Source: Phycisphaerales bacterium (lineage in GTDB: Bacteria > Planctomycetota > Phycisphaerae > UBA1845). From it: a stretch of 64,000 bases of DNA. The stretch's first letter is position 1; the number at the start of each line of letters is the position of its first letter. Below are positions 28,226 to 37,571 of the stretch, piece after piece. Where the stretch lies: assembly GCA_020852275.1 (NCBI GenBank), contig JADZBE010000004.1:124001-188000 (forward strand), read 5' to 3'. A program made the position numbers and the translations under genes. The notes under the pieces are model-generated. The model did no database searches. It was not told the origin of the DNA and saw only the letters and a program-made list of their open reading frames with translations.

Positions 28226-29242
28226 CTAACCCAGCAGCGGCAGGATGTGCTCCACCAGGCGCTGCTCGACGGAATCCAACGTGCCGTCGATCCGTGCGCC
28301 GGCCGCGCGGCGATGCCCGCCGCCGCCGAAGCTGCGCGCCACCGCGGCCACGTCCACGTCCAGTTCGCAGAACCCCGCAATCGGCGCCTTGCTGCGGAAG
28401 CTGACGCGCACCGGGCCTTCCTTCTGCTCGGAGAGCACCAGCGAGACCACGACCGTGCGGATCGTCAGCGGATCGTTGATGAGGTTCTCCGTCTCCGCCA
28501 GCGTGGCGCCCGTGCGGTGCAGCGTCTCCCGGTCCACGCGCATCACCGCCAGCCGCCCGTCCCCCAGCAGCTTCATCCCCGAGAGCATCGCCCCGCGCAG
28601 CCGGACGCGCCCCGTCGAGTCGCACTGGTAAAGCTGCTGATACAACTCGTTGGCGCTGACGCCCAGCTCGACCAGCTCCGCGGCCACGCGCAGCGCCGTC
28701 GGGTCCGTGTTGGAATGCGTGAACCAGCCGGTGTCGGTGGCCAGTCCGATGAGCATCGCCGCCGCCGCGTCGCGCGAGATCTGCCACCCGCAGCACCGCG
28801 CCCACTGATACAGAATCAGGCACGTGGCCGCCGCGGTCTCGTCCAGCACGAGCCGCGCCGCCGCGACGTCGCGCGTGATGTGATGATCGACGGCCATGAT
28901 CGGCACGGTCGTGGCCTTCAGCCAGCTCTCCAGCGGCAGCAACTGGCTGTAGGCGCACGTGTCGAGAATGACCACGCCGTCCGCGTCGGTCAGCGATTTT
29001 TCATCCAAGTCCCGGCGCCACACGGAAACAGGCTCGAAACGGCGAAAGACGTCATACGTGTGCGGCAGCGGGTCGAACGCCACCGCCAGCGGGCGCGATC
29101 CGGCGCTGCGCAGCAACTCCCGCAGCGCCACCAGCGAACCGAAGGCGTCGCCGTCAGGCTTGGTGTGCGAAAGCAGCAGCGGGCGGCGCATCGACGCGAC
29201 GAATCGCCCGGCCTCCAGGAAATCGCTCGTGCTAGGCGGCAT
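28226..29242 (-). CDS. nrnA: DHH/DHHA1 phosphoesterase (NrnA-like)
   Basis: A cytoplasmic phosphoesterase of 338 residues of the NrnA type, which degrades short oligoribonucleotides and/or 3'-phosphoadenosine 5'-phosphate with manganese. Motifs seen are HTKPDGDAFGS (motif I, DGDAxGS), VVILDTCAYSQL, VDHHITRD (the DHH motif) and, in the DHHA1 domain, FGGGGHRRAAGA. The order is normal for the family. It sits among minus-strand genes including ribF, a neighbour often seen with nrnA. Here a secreted propeller gene lies between them. Confidence 0.88.
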   Translation of the reverse strand: MPPSTSDFLEAGRFVASMRRPLLLSHTKPDGDAFGSLVALRELLRSAGSRPLAVAFDPLPHTYDVFRRFEPVSVWRRDLDEKSLTDADGVVILDTCAYSQLLPLESWLKATTVPIMAVDHHITRDVAAARLVLDETAAATCLILYQWARCCGWQISRDAAAAMLIGLATDTGWFTHSNTDPTALRVAAELVELGVSANELYQQLYQCDSTGRVRLRGAMLSGMKLLGDGRLAVMRVDRETLHRTGATLAETENLINDPLTIRTVVVSLVLSEQKEGPVRVSFRSKAPIAGFCELDVDVAAVARSFGGGGHRRAAGARIDGTLDSVEQRLVEHILPLLG

Positions 29243-29311
29243 GGCGGCGCGACGGCTCCTTTCAATCCGAAGACGCGATCCTCATCCGAGGCGTCCTTAA
29301 TCCATCGTCCG

Positions 29312-30658
29312 TCACGGGGCTTCCCGCAGCACGCGGACGAAAATATCCGCGGCGAGATTATGGTCCTCGCCCACAATATCCGTGGCGAAAGCATGAAACG
29401 CCACGATGCGCCCGTCGCCGCTGAGGATCGGAAACTGGCTGCCGCCGCGCGACGGCGCACCGTTCGCCGCGAGGCTTCCCAGCACGACGCGCCCATCCTG
29501 GGCGTCCCACACAAACACATCAACCGTGTTGTTCAGGTCCGCGGCGGCGAGGTTCTTCGCCAGGCTGAAGAAGGTGACGAACCGCCCATCGGACGACAGC
29601 GCCGACCTCATGCTGTCCCCGTCGGTCTCGCCCGCGGCGGGTTTTGAGACGCGCGCCAGGGCACCGGTCTGCACCTCGAAGCGGAACACGTCGCGCTTGC
29701 CGTTTCGGTCGTCGGCAGCGAGGTTGGCGCCTTCGCTCTCGAAGGACGCATACCGGCCGTCGTCGCTGATGGATGGGAAGGCGCTCGTCCCATTGGACTC
29801 CTCGCCGGTCGCGCCGACCGACATCCGTTTCACCCGGCGCGTCTGGCGATCAAATAGGAACGCGTCATCCTTGCCGTTGTGATCGTCAGGCACGAGGTTG
29901 TTCGCCTTGCTGTGATACACGACCAGGCTCCCGTCGCCGGAGAGCGCGCAATGCTCGCTCCAGTCGTTGCCCACGACGCCGTCGTCGCGCACGCTGACGA
30001 GGTCGATGTCGCCGGTCGCCAGGTCGCGCACGTACACGTCCCACTGGCTGTTGGTGTCGTGCCCGACCCAGTTGTTCGCCAGCGTGTGGAACGCCACGCA
30101 GCGCCCGTCGGCGGATATCTTGGGATGAATGCTGGCGCCGTTGCCCTCCTCCCCCCAGGCGCCTTCGCTCGCGCGGCGCACGCGCAGCGTCCAGCGGTCC
30201 ATCACGAAGATGTCCATGAAACCGTTGGTGTCGTGAGGCACAAGGTTGTCCGCGCCGCTTTGGAACACGACGTAGCGCCCGTCGGCGCTGACGCGGGGGC
30301 GCTGCGAGGCGCCGTTGGCCTCGCCGCCGTCCCAGGCGAGGCTGACCCGCTCTGTCGTACGCGTCAGGCAGTCATGGACGAAAACGTCCGTCGTGCAGTT
30401 GTCGTCGTCGGGGACCAGGTTGCCGGCGTCGCTCTCAAATACAATGTACCGGCCGTCCTGCGAAGGCCAGGGGAACATGCTGAATCCGTCGCCTTCCTCG
30501 CCCATCGAACTGACGCTGACGCGCAGTGTGCTCTGCGCATCCGTCAGTCTGGCGCTCAGGAGCATGCTCAGCACCATCGCGCCGCGCGCCAGCCTCGCGC
30601 GACCGGGCCGCCGGCGACTGCGATGAAACCCGTGCCATTCTGATCCAAAGGTGCTCAT
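29312..30658 (-). CDS. Secreted TolB/PD40-type beta-propeller
   Basis: An exported protein of 448 residues. After an Arg-rich n-region and signal peptide (MVLSMLLSARLTDA) come about seven repeats of 55 residues. Each repeat follows SxDGRYVxFxSxAxNLV, xxDxNgxxDVFVxD and a T/R-x-RxS strand, the WD40-like/PD40 repeat of TolB-type propellers. It has no C-terminal Cys module. The frame continues upstream to 30748 over the ribF stop, but ATG 30658 has GGAG at good spacing. Ligand unknown; probably an extracytoplasmic binding protein. Confidence 0.8.
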   Translation of the reverse strand: MSTFGSEWHGFHRSRRRPGRARLARGAMVLSMLLSARLTDAQSTLRVSVSSMGEEGDGFSMFPWPSQDGRYIVFESDAGNLVPDDDNCTTDVFVHDCLTRTTERVSLAWDGGEANGASQRPRVSADGRYVVFQSGADNLVPHDTNGFMDIFVMDRWTLRVRRASEGAWGEEGNGASIHPKISADGRCVAFHTLANNWVGHDTNSQWDVYVRDLATGDIDLVSVRDDGVVGNDWSEHCALSGDGSLVVYHSKANNLVPDDHNGKDDAFLFDRQTRRVKRMSVGATGEESNGTSAFPSISDDGRYASFESEGANLAADDRNGKRDVFRFEVQTGALARVSKPAAGETDGDSMRSALSSDGRFVTFFSLAKNLAAADLNNTVDVFVWDAQDGRVVLGSLAANGAPSRGGSQFPILSGDGRIVAFHAFATDIVGEDHNLAADIFVRVLREAP

Positions 30659-30717
30659 GCTGCTCCACTGCTCCCTCATCAGCCGCCGGCCCGCGTTGGG
30701 CGGTAGCAAATCCGCCG

Positions 30718-31674
30718 TCACCGAGACGGCGGCCCTTCCAACGCGCATATTCCGCGAACGGTCTCCACGTCCCGCGCGATCTGCTGCCTGAGCGCGTCGG
30801 GAGAATCAAACGCCGCCTGCCCGCGCAGCCGCGCGAGGAAATCGAGCCGGATCGGCTTGCCGTATAGCTCGCGCGACTCATCCAGCAGGTGCGCCTCCAC
30901 CTGCCCGGTCGCGCCCGCGAAGGTCGGGCTTGATCCGATGCTGATCGCCGCCGCGCCGCACCGGCCCTCACACCATGCCCAGCCCGCGAAGACCCCGTCC
31001 CCCGGGATCATCTGCTCCTCGCACGCGAGATTCGCCGTGGGGAATCCCAATTCCCGGCCGCGGCGAAGTCCCTGCACCACGGTTCCAAACAAGGCATACG
31101 GACGGTCAAGCACGGCCCGCGCCCGCGTCACGTCGCCCTCGCGCAGCGCGCCGCGCGCCAGCGAGCTGGACACCAGTTCGCGCGCCCCCTCCGGTCCTTC
31201 CAGATACAGCGGTGCCACGACCTCAACCGTGAAACCCCGCTTCGTCCCCAGCCCCGCCAGCAGCGCGTTGTCGCCGCGACGCCCCTGCCCGAAGCCGAAC
31301 GTCGGCCCCTCGACCATGTGCCGCGGCGCGAAGCTCGCCAGGAGGACGCGCTCGACGAACGCCTCCGCCGAAAGTTCCAGCAGCGACGCGCGGCTCTCCG
31401 CCACGACGGTCACATCCACCCCGCACGCTTCGAGCAGCCGCAGCTTCTCGTGCAGAGGCGTCAGCCGCGGGGGAACCCGGTGCGGCGCCACCACGGCCAG
31501 CGGGTGAGGCTCGAACGTCAGCAAGATCATCGGCAACCCCAGCCCCCGCGCCCGATCGCGCGCCACGGCCAGCAGCCGCCGGTGCGCGCGGTGCACGCCG
31601 TCGAAATTCCCGACGGTCAGCACACACCCACCCGCGGGCGGCGAGATCTGTTCCAAACCGACAACCGACTTCAA
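30718..31674 (-). CDS. ribF: Riboflavin kinase / FAD synthetase
   Basis: A bifunctional enzyme that makes FMN and FAD from riboflavin, 318 residues. The adenylyltransferase domain opens with LTVGNFDGVHRAHRRLL and LLTFEPHPLAVV. FGFGQGRRGDNALL and the SSSLARGALREGDV segment follow, and the flavokinase domain holds GRELGFPTANL, GVFAGWAW and the Glu in VEAHLLDE. All are standard. The start appears to be TTG at 31674 with GAGGA upstream. Confidence 0.92.
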   Translation of the reverse strand: MKSVVGLEQISPPAGGCVLTVGNFDGVHRAHRRLLAVARDRARGLGLPMILLTFEPHPLAVVAPHRVPPRLTPLHEKLRLLEACGVDVTVVAESRASLLELSAEAFVERVLLASFAPRHMVEGPTFGFGQGRRGDNALLAGLGTKRGFTVEVVAPLYLEGPEGARELVSSSLARGALREGDVTRARAVLDRPYALFGTVVQGLRRGRELGFPTANLACEEQMIPGDGVFAGWAWCEGRCGAAAISIGSSPTFAGATGQVEAHLLDESRELYGKPIRLDFLARLRGQAAFDSPDALRQQIARDVETVRGICALEGPPSR

Positions 31675-31858
31675 GGCCGTTCCTCAATCCCAGGCAGACC
31701 CGCGCGGCGGTCACTCATCAGCGTGCAAGGCCAGCGCGAAACGAGAATACGAACCGAGTCCAGGGGCTGCAACCGGGATCCTGCGTCAGAAACACGTTTA
31801 CAAACGTGTGGGCCCCACGTTGCGGTTCGGAGCACCTTCTGCAGGTCCAAACGCCATT

Positions 31859-31941
31859 TCCGAACCCGTAGCGCCAGCGAGGGTAGGCCAAATGATCCGG
31901 CCACATGGATGTTTCGCCCTCGCTGGCGCTACGGGTTCGGA
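31859..31941. repeat. 25-bp perfect inverted repeat
   Basis: TCCGAACCCGTAGCGCCAGC... at 31859-31883 is repeated in reverse complement at 31917-31941, separated by 33 bases. It could form a long hairpin. It lies in the 455-base region 31675-32129, which holds no gene; another short palindrome (GTGGGCCCCAC) is at 31808-31818. Confidence 0.9.
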
Positions 31942-32129
31942 TGGAATGCAACCCATGCCTCGCCTGTTCACTCCTTACCGAATGACCCCGGCTCGCGCCG
32001 CGGGGACTGGAGTTCGCCGACGGTTCCTGGGTAGAATGCGTACCGTGCTGGCCCGCAATTGTGAGCGGATTCGGATACGGAAACACCTGGATTGGATTCG
32101 GACACTTGAACAACAGAGGAGGGGTTGCC

Positions 32130-33026
32130 ATGAAGTTTGCGATGGGATTGCTGATTCCCGGGATCTTGGGTGTCGCCTCGGTCGCCCGCGCCGAGGAATT
32201 CAACTGGCTCAACGTCGTCAACTTCCCGGACGACCTCGCCGCGAGCGAGGACGCTTGGACGGCCGCGCGGGTCGAGGACGACGACTTCACGTCGTTCCGC
32301 TGCGCCGCGGAGGACTTCGCGCTCGCGCAGCGCACGCGGATCACGAAGATCGGCTTCTACAGCGTGGACTTCGGCGCCGAGATTCTCGCCGGCGACTGGT
32401 ACATTTACGAATACGGCGGCGACGGGCACCCCGGCGCGCTGGTGGCGGCCTCGCACACGCTGCCGCTTTCGCACGACGACACGGGCATCGTGAACTCGAG
32501 CTTCGGCGCGGTGTATGACAACGCGATGGACGCGGACGTGACGCTGGAGCCGGGGCGGTACTTCCTCGGCATGCGCAGCCTCATCACCTTCCGCAACGGC
32601 GGCGGCAAGCACAGCCTGCTGACCACGCGCACCGCCATCGCCGACGCCCGCGCCCACTGGAACTTCGACGTGTTCACGGACGGAACCGTCGGCGGCGAGT
32701 GGGTGACGATGGACATTTTCAACCTCGTCCCCGACAACGAGTGGGCGTTCTACCTGCACGGCGAGACGGTGGATTCTCCCTGCACCGGCGGTGAGAAGCT
32801 CAAGGCCCGCTGCGACGAGAAGGCCTGCGGCAACCGCGTCAAGGCCGTGCTCAAGGGCGCCACACCCGGCGTCAATGCGATCTTCCGGCTCGACGGCGGC
32901 GACCCGGTGACACGCACCGTCAACGCCAACGGCAAGGCGGTGGCCAAGTGGTGCCCGACCGGCAGCGGCGCGCACACGGTCACCGTGGACGGCTGCGACG
33001 CCACGGCCGGCGCGCAGTGTCCGTAG
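32130..33026 (+). CDS. Secreted protein with C-terminal Cys module
   Basis: An exported protein of 298 residues. The signal peptide is MKFAMGLLIPGILGVASVARA. A body domain of about 190 residues (EEFNWLNVVNFPDD to EWAFYLHG) is beta-rich and looks like a jelly-roll or PEP-CTERM-type body, but I cannot name its family. The C-terminal 81 residues (from 32781) are the clearest copy of the shared module: CTGGEKLKARC, a NRVKAVLKGATPG strand, FRLDGG, VNANGKAVAKW, GSGAHTVTVDGC and a final QCP. AGAGGAGGGG precedes the ATG. Confidence 0.8.
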   Translation: MKFAMGLLIPGILGVASVARAEEFNWLNVVNFPDDLAASEDAWTAARVEDDDFTSFRCAAEDFALAQRTRITKIGFYSVDFGAEILAGDWYIYEYGGDGHPGALVAASHTLPLSHDDTGIVNSSFGAVYDNAMDADVTLEPGRYFLGMRSLITFRNGGGKHSLLTTRTAIADARAHWNFDVFTDGTVGGEWVTMDIFNLVPDNEWAFYLHGETVDSPCTGGEKLKARCDEKACGNRVKAVLKGATPGVNAIFRLDGGDPVTRTVNANGKAVAKWCPTGSGAHTVTVDGCDATAGAQCP

Positions 33027-33031
33027 GGTAT

Positions 33032-33201
33032 AGGGTTCAGGGTTCAGGGTTCAGGGTTCGGGGTTCAGGGTAGTTCGTCGCTCCGCGACGAGACTTAGCT
33101 CCAGGCTGCGCAAAGGTGGGGCTGCTCTCCGAGCAGCAAGACTTGGGGCTGCTCACTGAGCAGCTACCGGTCCGCCGGCTCTCCGAGCCGGCGGGTCCGA
33201 C
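33032..33201. repeat. GGTTCAG heptamer tandem and three palindromic families
   Basis: About five GGTTCAG heptamers (33032-33067) run into GTAGTTCGTCGCTCC at 33071-33092, a family that also occurs at 47861 and inside valS. Two GCTGCTC...GAGCAGC palindromes and GCCGGCTCTCCGAGCCGGC (33175-33192) follow. Next comes a GCTAGCAGCTAACAGCTA element near 33335. No gene is seen in 33027-33350. Confidence 0.85.
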
Positions 33202-33451
33202 GAGGGTAACTTGATGCGCGTGCCACAAAGTCGCTCGCATACGATAAGGGTCAGAAACCACGCAGCGCGGCGCAGTAACCAGGATGCACGATGCACGAAG
33301 CACGAACCTCCAGCTAGCGAGCCTCTGAATCTGGCTAACAGCTAGCAGCTAACAGCTACGATCCAAGCACTGGCAGCTTCCTCTGATTCAACGCAACCAC
33401 AAACGCAAACCGCTGCTCGTCCAAATCCTTCATGCGGACGCCGATCTCCTC

Positions 33452-34156
33452 GTGATCGACAAGCCCGCCGGGCTGGTGTGCGTCCCTGGTCAGCGCGCGC
33501 GCAGCGTGCGCGAGGCCCTCGAGGCGCAGGGCATCCTCGCGCAGGATGAAGAGCTTCGCCCCGTGCACCGCATCGACCGCCACGCCAGCGGCGTCGTCGT
33601 GTACGCACGAAACATCGACGCCCAGCGCAAGCTCACCGCGCAGTTCGTCGGTCGCACCGTGGAGAAGGTCTATCTCGCGCTGGCGAAAGGGCATGTTCAA
33701 TCGGCGGGCGAAGTGGACCTGCCGCTCAAGGCCGACAAGTCCCGTCGGCGCGTCGTCGTGGCCCGCAAGGACGGCAAGCCCTCGCAGACGCGATATGCGG
33801 TGATGGAGCGCCTCGCGGGGCACACGCTGCTGGAGTGCCGCCCGCGAACGGGACGACTTCACCAGATCCGCGTGCACCTTTCCGCGATCGGACATTCGCT
33901 CGGCGTGGACCCGCTGTACGGCGGCGGCAGGGAGATTTGCCTTTCGCATTACAAGGCCGGCTACCGTCCGGACGCGCGGCGCGGCGAACGACCGCTGATC
34001 CGCCGGCTGACGCTTCACGCGTGGCGGTTGACGCTGCGTCACCCACGCACGGATGAGGAGGTCACGTTCGAGGCGCCGATTCCCAAGGACCTGCGCGCCA
34101 CGATTCGGCAGCTCGGACTGGTCAAGCGCTACGCGGATTCAGACAAGACTCGCTGA
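33452..34156 (+). CDS. RluA-family RNA pseudouridine synthase
   Basis: A pseudouridine synthase of at least 234 residues. HRIDRHASGVVVYARN carries the catalytic Asp (HRxDxxxSG motif), and the later RTGRLHQIRVHL and DPLYGG are standard RluA signatures. The target may be rRNA or tRNA; no S4 domain is visible. GTG 33452 starts inside the conserved KPAG strand. The in-frame sequence upstream (VQILHADADLLVIDKPAG) also looks like the family and stays open to a stop at 33350, but contains no ATG, GTG or TTG. The real start may therefore be a rare codon (CTG 33383, ATT 33386 or CTG 33413). Confidence 0.85.
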   Translation: MIDKPAGLVCVPGQRARSVREALEAQGILAQDEELRPVHRIDRHASGVVVYARNIDAQRKLTAQFVGRTVEKVYLALAKGHVQSAGEVDLPLKADKSRRRVVVARKDGKPSQTRYAVMERLAGHTLLECRPRTGRLHQIRVHLSAIGHSLGVDPLYGGGREICLSHYKAGYRPDARRGERPLIRRLTLHAWRLTLRHPRTDEEVTFEAPIPKDLRATIRQLGLVKRYADSDKTR

Positions 34157-34236
34157 ACTGACTGCCGAATCGTGCCATATGTTCGTCATCTTCAAGGGAT
34201 AGCTTGGCGCCCTCCTGTCCCGCGGTCTCCTCGATC

Positions 34237-34287
34237 GGCGGCTCGGAGAGCCGGCGGACCGGTGGCTGCTCAGAGAGCAGCCCCACC
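34237..34287. repeat. GCTCGGAGAGCCGGCGGACC palindromic repeat
   Basis: A copy of the family at 26890 and 33175 combined with GCTGCTCAGAGAGCAGC. The rest of 34157-34526 contains no gene that I can support. An AGGAGGAGG ribosome site closes it. Confidence 0.8.
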
Positions 34288-34526
34288 TTGGGATCGCAGC
34301 CGTATCGTAGGTGGTAGATCCGCCTTGGGTGGGCAGTGCGGTCGAATGGGACGACGCCGCCATTTGTGCAAGTGCGCCACCCTCGCCATGAATTCCGCTT
34401 TCGTCTTGCATTCTCCGCTCGGCACCGAATAATGCGAGCCGTCACGCGAAGACACTCTATTCGGATCCGGGTTCATTTCGCATGGGGTTTCGCCCGTCCG
34501 TCCCGCCGGTGCAGGAGGAGGATGTG

Positions 34527-36083
34527 ATGAATCTGCTTGAGGCTTGTGCGCGCGAACTGCGATCCCCCATGCCCTCCTCCCCATCCGACCCTGTGCTTTC
34601 CCGCCGCAAGTGGCTCGCGGGGGGGGCGCTGCTCGGCACCCTGTTCGGAACCGACGCCGGCGCGCAGGAGGTCAAGCCGCGTCCGCCGCAGGACCAGGGT
34701 GAAGGCGACGGCGATGCGACCATCCGCGGCGGCAGCCGGTATCGCAATCTGCTCGTGCGCCGCGCGACGATGGGGCTGTCGCAGGAAGAGCTGGGCCTCT
34801 TCGCCGCCTCCACGCCGGAGGGCTACGTCAACCGGCACCTCAATTACCTGGGCATCGAAGACAGCGCCTGCGATGAGCGCCTCGCGCCCTATCAGCGCAC
34901 GCTGGACAGCGACCCCTACGAGCTCCTGGATTACGATTCGTTCCAGATCGCCCGCGTCCTCGTATATTCCACGATCCTCCGCTCGATTTACAGCAAGCGC
35001 CAGCTTTTCGAACGCACCGTCACATTCTGGACCGACCACCTCAACATCGACATCCTCAAGGACTACGTCTCCTACATGAAGATCGTCGATGACCGCGAGG
35101 TGATCCGCAGGCACGCGCTCGGCAAGTTTCCCGACCTGATGCAGGCCAGCGCCAAGAGCGCGGCCATGCTGTTCTACCTCGACAACTACGTGAGCCGTGT
35201 GGGATTCACCAATCAGAACTACGCGCGCGAGCTGCTGGAGCTGCACACGCTCGGCGTGGACAACGGCTACACGCAGCGCGACATCGAGGAAGTGACGAAA
35301 TGCTTCACCGGCTGGACCCTCAACTACAATCAAGGGAATAACTTCCTGAAGTTCCTCTACTATGCTCCGTGGCACGACCAGAGCGAGAAGCAGGTCCTCG
35401 GCTACACCCTTCCCGCAGGCGGCGGACGGCGCGACGGGGAAATCGTCATTGACATTCTCACGCGCGACCCGCGCATCGCCCCGCTGACCGCGGGATTCAT
35501 TTCGCAAAAATTGTGCCGCTGGTTCTGGGGCTACGAGCCACCGGTCTCGCTCGTGGAGACCGTGAAGGAGACATATCTGGGAACGGGCGGCGACATCCAA
35601 GCCATGGTGCGCACGATTCTAAGCCGCTCGAACCTCTCCGTTGCCACTCCCAAGTACAAGCGCCCTTATGAAACCATCATCTCCTGCCTGCGCGCCACGC
35701 ACGGCGGCGTTGGAACGCCGCTGAATGTCCTCAATGCACTCGATGCCGCCGGCCACGTGCCGTTTTATTGGGGTCCGCCCGACGGCTATCCGGACCGGCT
35801 CGACTTCTGGGCGGGGCTGATCCTTCCGAGGTGGAACTTCGCGTTCTCCTACCTCAACGACGAGCTGTCCGGCGTGTCGTTCGATCTCAACGCGTTCCTG
35901 GCCGGCGCGCGGAGGCGGGGACCGGTGCTGGATCGCATCAACACGCTGCTTTTCGGCGGTGAACTGTCCGGAGCCGACTACCAGGCGCTCTACGACTACC
36001 TCGCCATCGAATATCCGACGACCGATGGGATTCGCGACGCCATCGCGCTGGCGTTGAGTTCGCCAAGCTTCCAGTGGTATTGA
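34527..36083 (+). CDS. DUF1800 family exported protein
   Basis: A protein of 518 residues of the DUF1800 family, abundant in planctomycetes and usually encoded beside DUF1501. A twin-arginine-like leader LSRRKWLAGGALLGTLFG lies at residues ~27-44, which suggests Tat export. Family hallmarks include the N-terminal NLLVRRATMGLSQEEL, FWTDHLN, YARELLELHTLGV, CFTGWTLN and the late FISQKLCRWFWG. The biochemical role is unknown; a role in outer-surface or pilus-like assembly is only suspected. AGGAGGAGG precedes ATG 34527. The DUF1501 gene follows after 120 bases, so an operon is likely. Confidence 0.88.
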   Translation: MNLLEACARELRSPMPSSPSDPVLSRRKWLAGGALLGTLFGTDAGAQEVKPRPPQDQGEGDGDATIRGGSRYRNLLVRRATMGLSQEELGLFAASTPEGYVNRHLNYLGIEDSACDERLAPYQRTLDSDPYELLDYDSFQIARVLVYSTILRSIYSKRQLFERTVTFWTDHLNIDILKDYVSYMKIVDDREVIRRHALGKFPDLMQASAKSAAMLFYLDNYVSRVGFTNQNYARELLELHTLGVDNGYTQRDIEEVTKCFTGWTLNYNQGNNFLKFLYYAPWHDQSEKQVLGYTLPAGGGRRDGEIVIDILTRDPRIAPLTAGFISQKLCRWFWGYEPPVSLVETVKETYLGTGGDIQAMVRTILSRSNLSVATPKYKRPYETIISCLRATHGGVGTPLNVLNALDAAGHVPFYWGPPDGYPDRLDFWAGLILPRWNFAFSYLNDELSGVSFDLNAFLAGARRRGPVLDRINTLLFGGELSGADYQALYDYLAIEYPTTDGIRDAIALALSSPSFQWY

Positions 36084-36203
36084 TCGGGATCGGCGCCGGG
36101 CGGCGCGACGACTCCAACCCGCCGCACGGCTCGGCGCGACTGCACGGTTTGCTGCATGGGACGCCCCGGACGAACGCCACGCATCATCAAGGGGAGATCG
36201 GTC

Positions 36204-37481
36204 ATGACGATGCACGATTGCCAGGGCTGCAGGGAATACGGGGAATGGTCCCGGCGTCAGTTCCTCGGCGCGTCGGGCGCGTTCGCGCTGGCGGCCGCGG
36301 CGCCCGCGTGGCTGCCGCGCGTGGTGTACGCCGGCGACCACTGCAGCGACCGCGATGTGATGGTCTCTATCTTCCTGCGCGGCGGGTGCGACGGATTAAC
36401 CGTTTGCGTCCCGCACGCTGAGGACGCCTATTATGCGGGGCGACCCGACATCGCCATTCCACGGCCGGACAGCGGCGATCCCAACCGCGCCATCGACCTC
36501 GACGGCTTCTTCGGCTTCCCCCAGGCGATGAGCGGGCTGGTCGAGGCGTATCAGGCCGGGCACCTGGCGCTCGTTCACGCGGTCGGCTCGACGGACCCGT
36601 CGCGATCGCATTTCGATGCCATGCGCTACATGGAGATCGGCAAGCCGGGGGACGGGACGCTGTTCACCGGCTGGCTCGGGCGTCACCTGCTCACCAGTCC
36701 GCCAATCAAGAAGGACGGCGTCCTTCGGGGCCTGGGAATGGGCTATGCGCTGCAGCGCACGCTCGCCGGCGGACCGCTCTCCGTGCCGGTCCCGGATGTG
36801 AACAACTACGGCCTGTCCGGATGGGACCGAAGCGAGCGCCAGCGGCGGGCGGCGCTCAGCACGATGTATGACGCTTCGCAGGAGCCGGTGCGCTCCGCCG
36901 CCGCCAACACGCAGGCGACGATCGACCTGCTCGACGCCATCGACTTCGTCAATTACCAGCCGTCCGGCGGCGCCGTCTATCCGCAGACCGACATCGGTTA
37001 CGCGCTCAAGTCCTCCGCGGCGCTCATCAAGGCGCAGGTCGGCGTCGAGGCCATCGCCATCGACCTCGGCGGCTGGGACACGCACAATGCGCAGGGACCG
37101 ATCGACGGGCAAATGGCCGCTCTGATGACCAGCCTCTCCAACTCCCTCGGCGCGTTCCACACGGACATCTTTGCCGACCTGAGCAACCTGGTGGCCGTCG
37201 TCATGTCCGAGTTCGGCCGCAATGTCCGCCAAAACGGCAGCATCGGCACCGATCACGGGCACGGCAACGTGATGCTCGCCTTGGGCGACCACATCAACGG
37301 CGGACAGGTCATCACCCAGTGGCCTGGGCTGGAGGATCTCTACGATGGACAGGACCTGCACATCACCATCGACTACCGCGACATCCTTGCTGAAATCGTC
37401 CAGAACCGGCTCGGCAACGCCAATCTGGGCGAGGTCTTCCCCGGCTACACGCCGACCTTCAGAGGCATCACGCGCTGCTGA
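36204..37481 (+). CDS. DUF1501 family exported protein
   Basis: A 425-residue DUF1501 protein, a relative of the alkaline-phosphatase/sulfatase fold. The twin-arginine leader is WSRRQFLGASGAFALAAAAP. Characteristic segments are VMVSIFLRGGCDGLTVCVP, HAVGSTDPSRSHFDAM, IAIDLGGWDTHNAQ, VVMSEFGRNVRQNGS and the late GTDHGHGNVMLALG, where His and Asp could bind metal. The partner of the preceding DUF1800 gene. The exact reaction is unknown. The frame opens at 36156; ATG 36204 follows AAGGGGAG. Confidence 0.9.
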   Translation: MTMHDCQGCREYGEWSRRQFLGASGAFALAAAAPAWLPRVVYAGDHCSDRDVMVSIFLRGGCDGLTVCVPHAEDAYYAGRPDIAIPRPDSGDPNRAIDLDGFFGFPQAMSGLVEAYQAGHLALVHAVGSTDPSRSHFDAMRYMEIGKPGDGTLFTGWLGRHLLTSPPIKKDGVLRGLGMGYALQRTLAGGPLSVPVPDVNNYGLSGWDRSERQRRAALSTMYDASQEPVRSAAANTQATIDLLDAIDFVNYQPSGGAVYPQTDIGYALKSSAALIKAQVGVEAIAIDLGGWDTHNAQGPIDGQMAALMTSLSNSLGAFHTDIFADLSNLVAVVMSEFGRNVRQNGSIGTDHGHGNVMLALGDHINGGQVITQWPGLEDLYDGQDLHITIDYRDILAEIVQNRLGNANLGEVFPGYTPTFRGITRC

Positions 37482-37571
37482 GGCAGTCGGGTGGGTCATC
37501 GAATCCGACCTCAGCCCCCATCGTTGCGGTGGCCCTGTCGGCGGCGCGCCGGGCGGTCTATCATCGCCGGC

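Noticed and set aside
27927..28958. Long minus-strand frame continuing upstream of the LolA-like gene
   Set aside because: It overlaps nrnA in another frame and consists of Arg/Ala-rich shadow sequence and repeats; the signal peptide at 27926 marks the true start.
33032..33201. Possible CRISPR array
   Set aside because: Repeats are of several different families with no regular unique spacers, and no cas gene is in the window.
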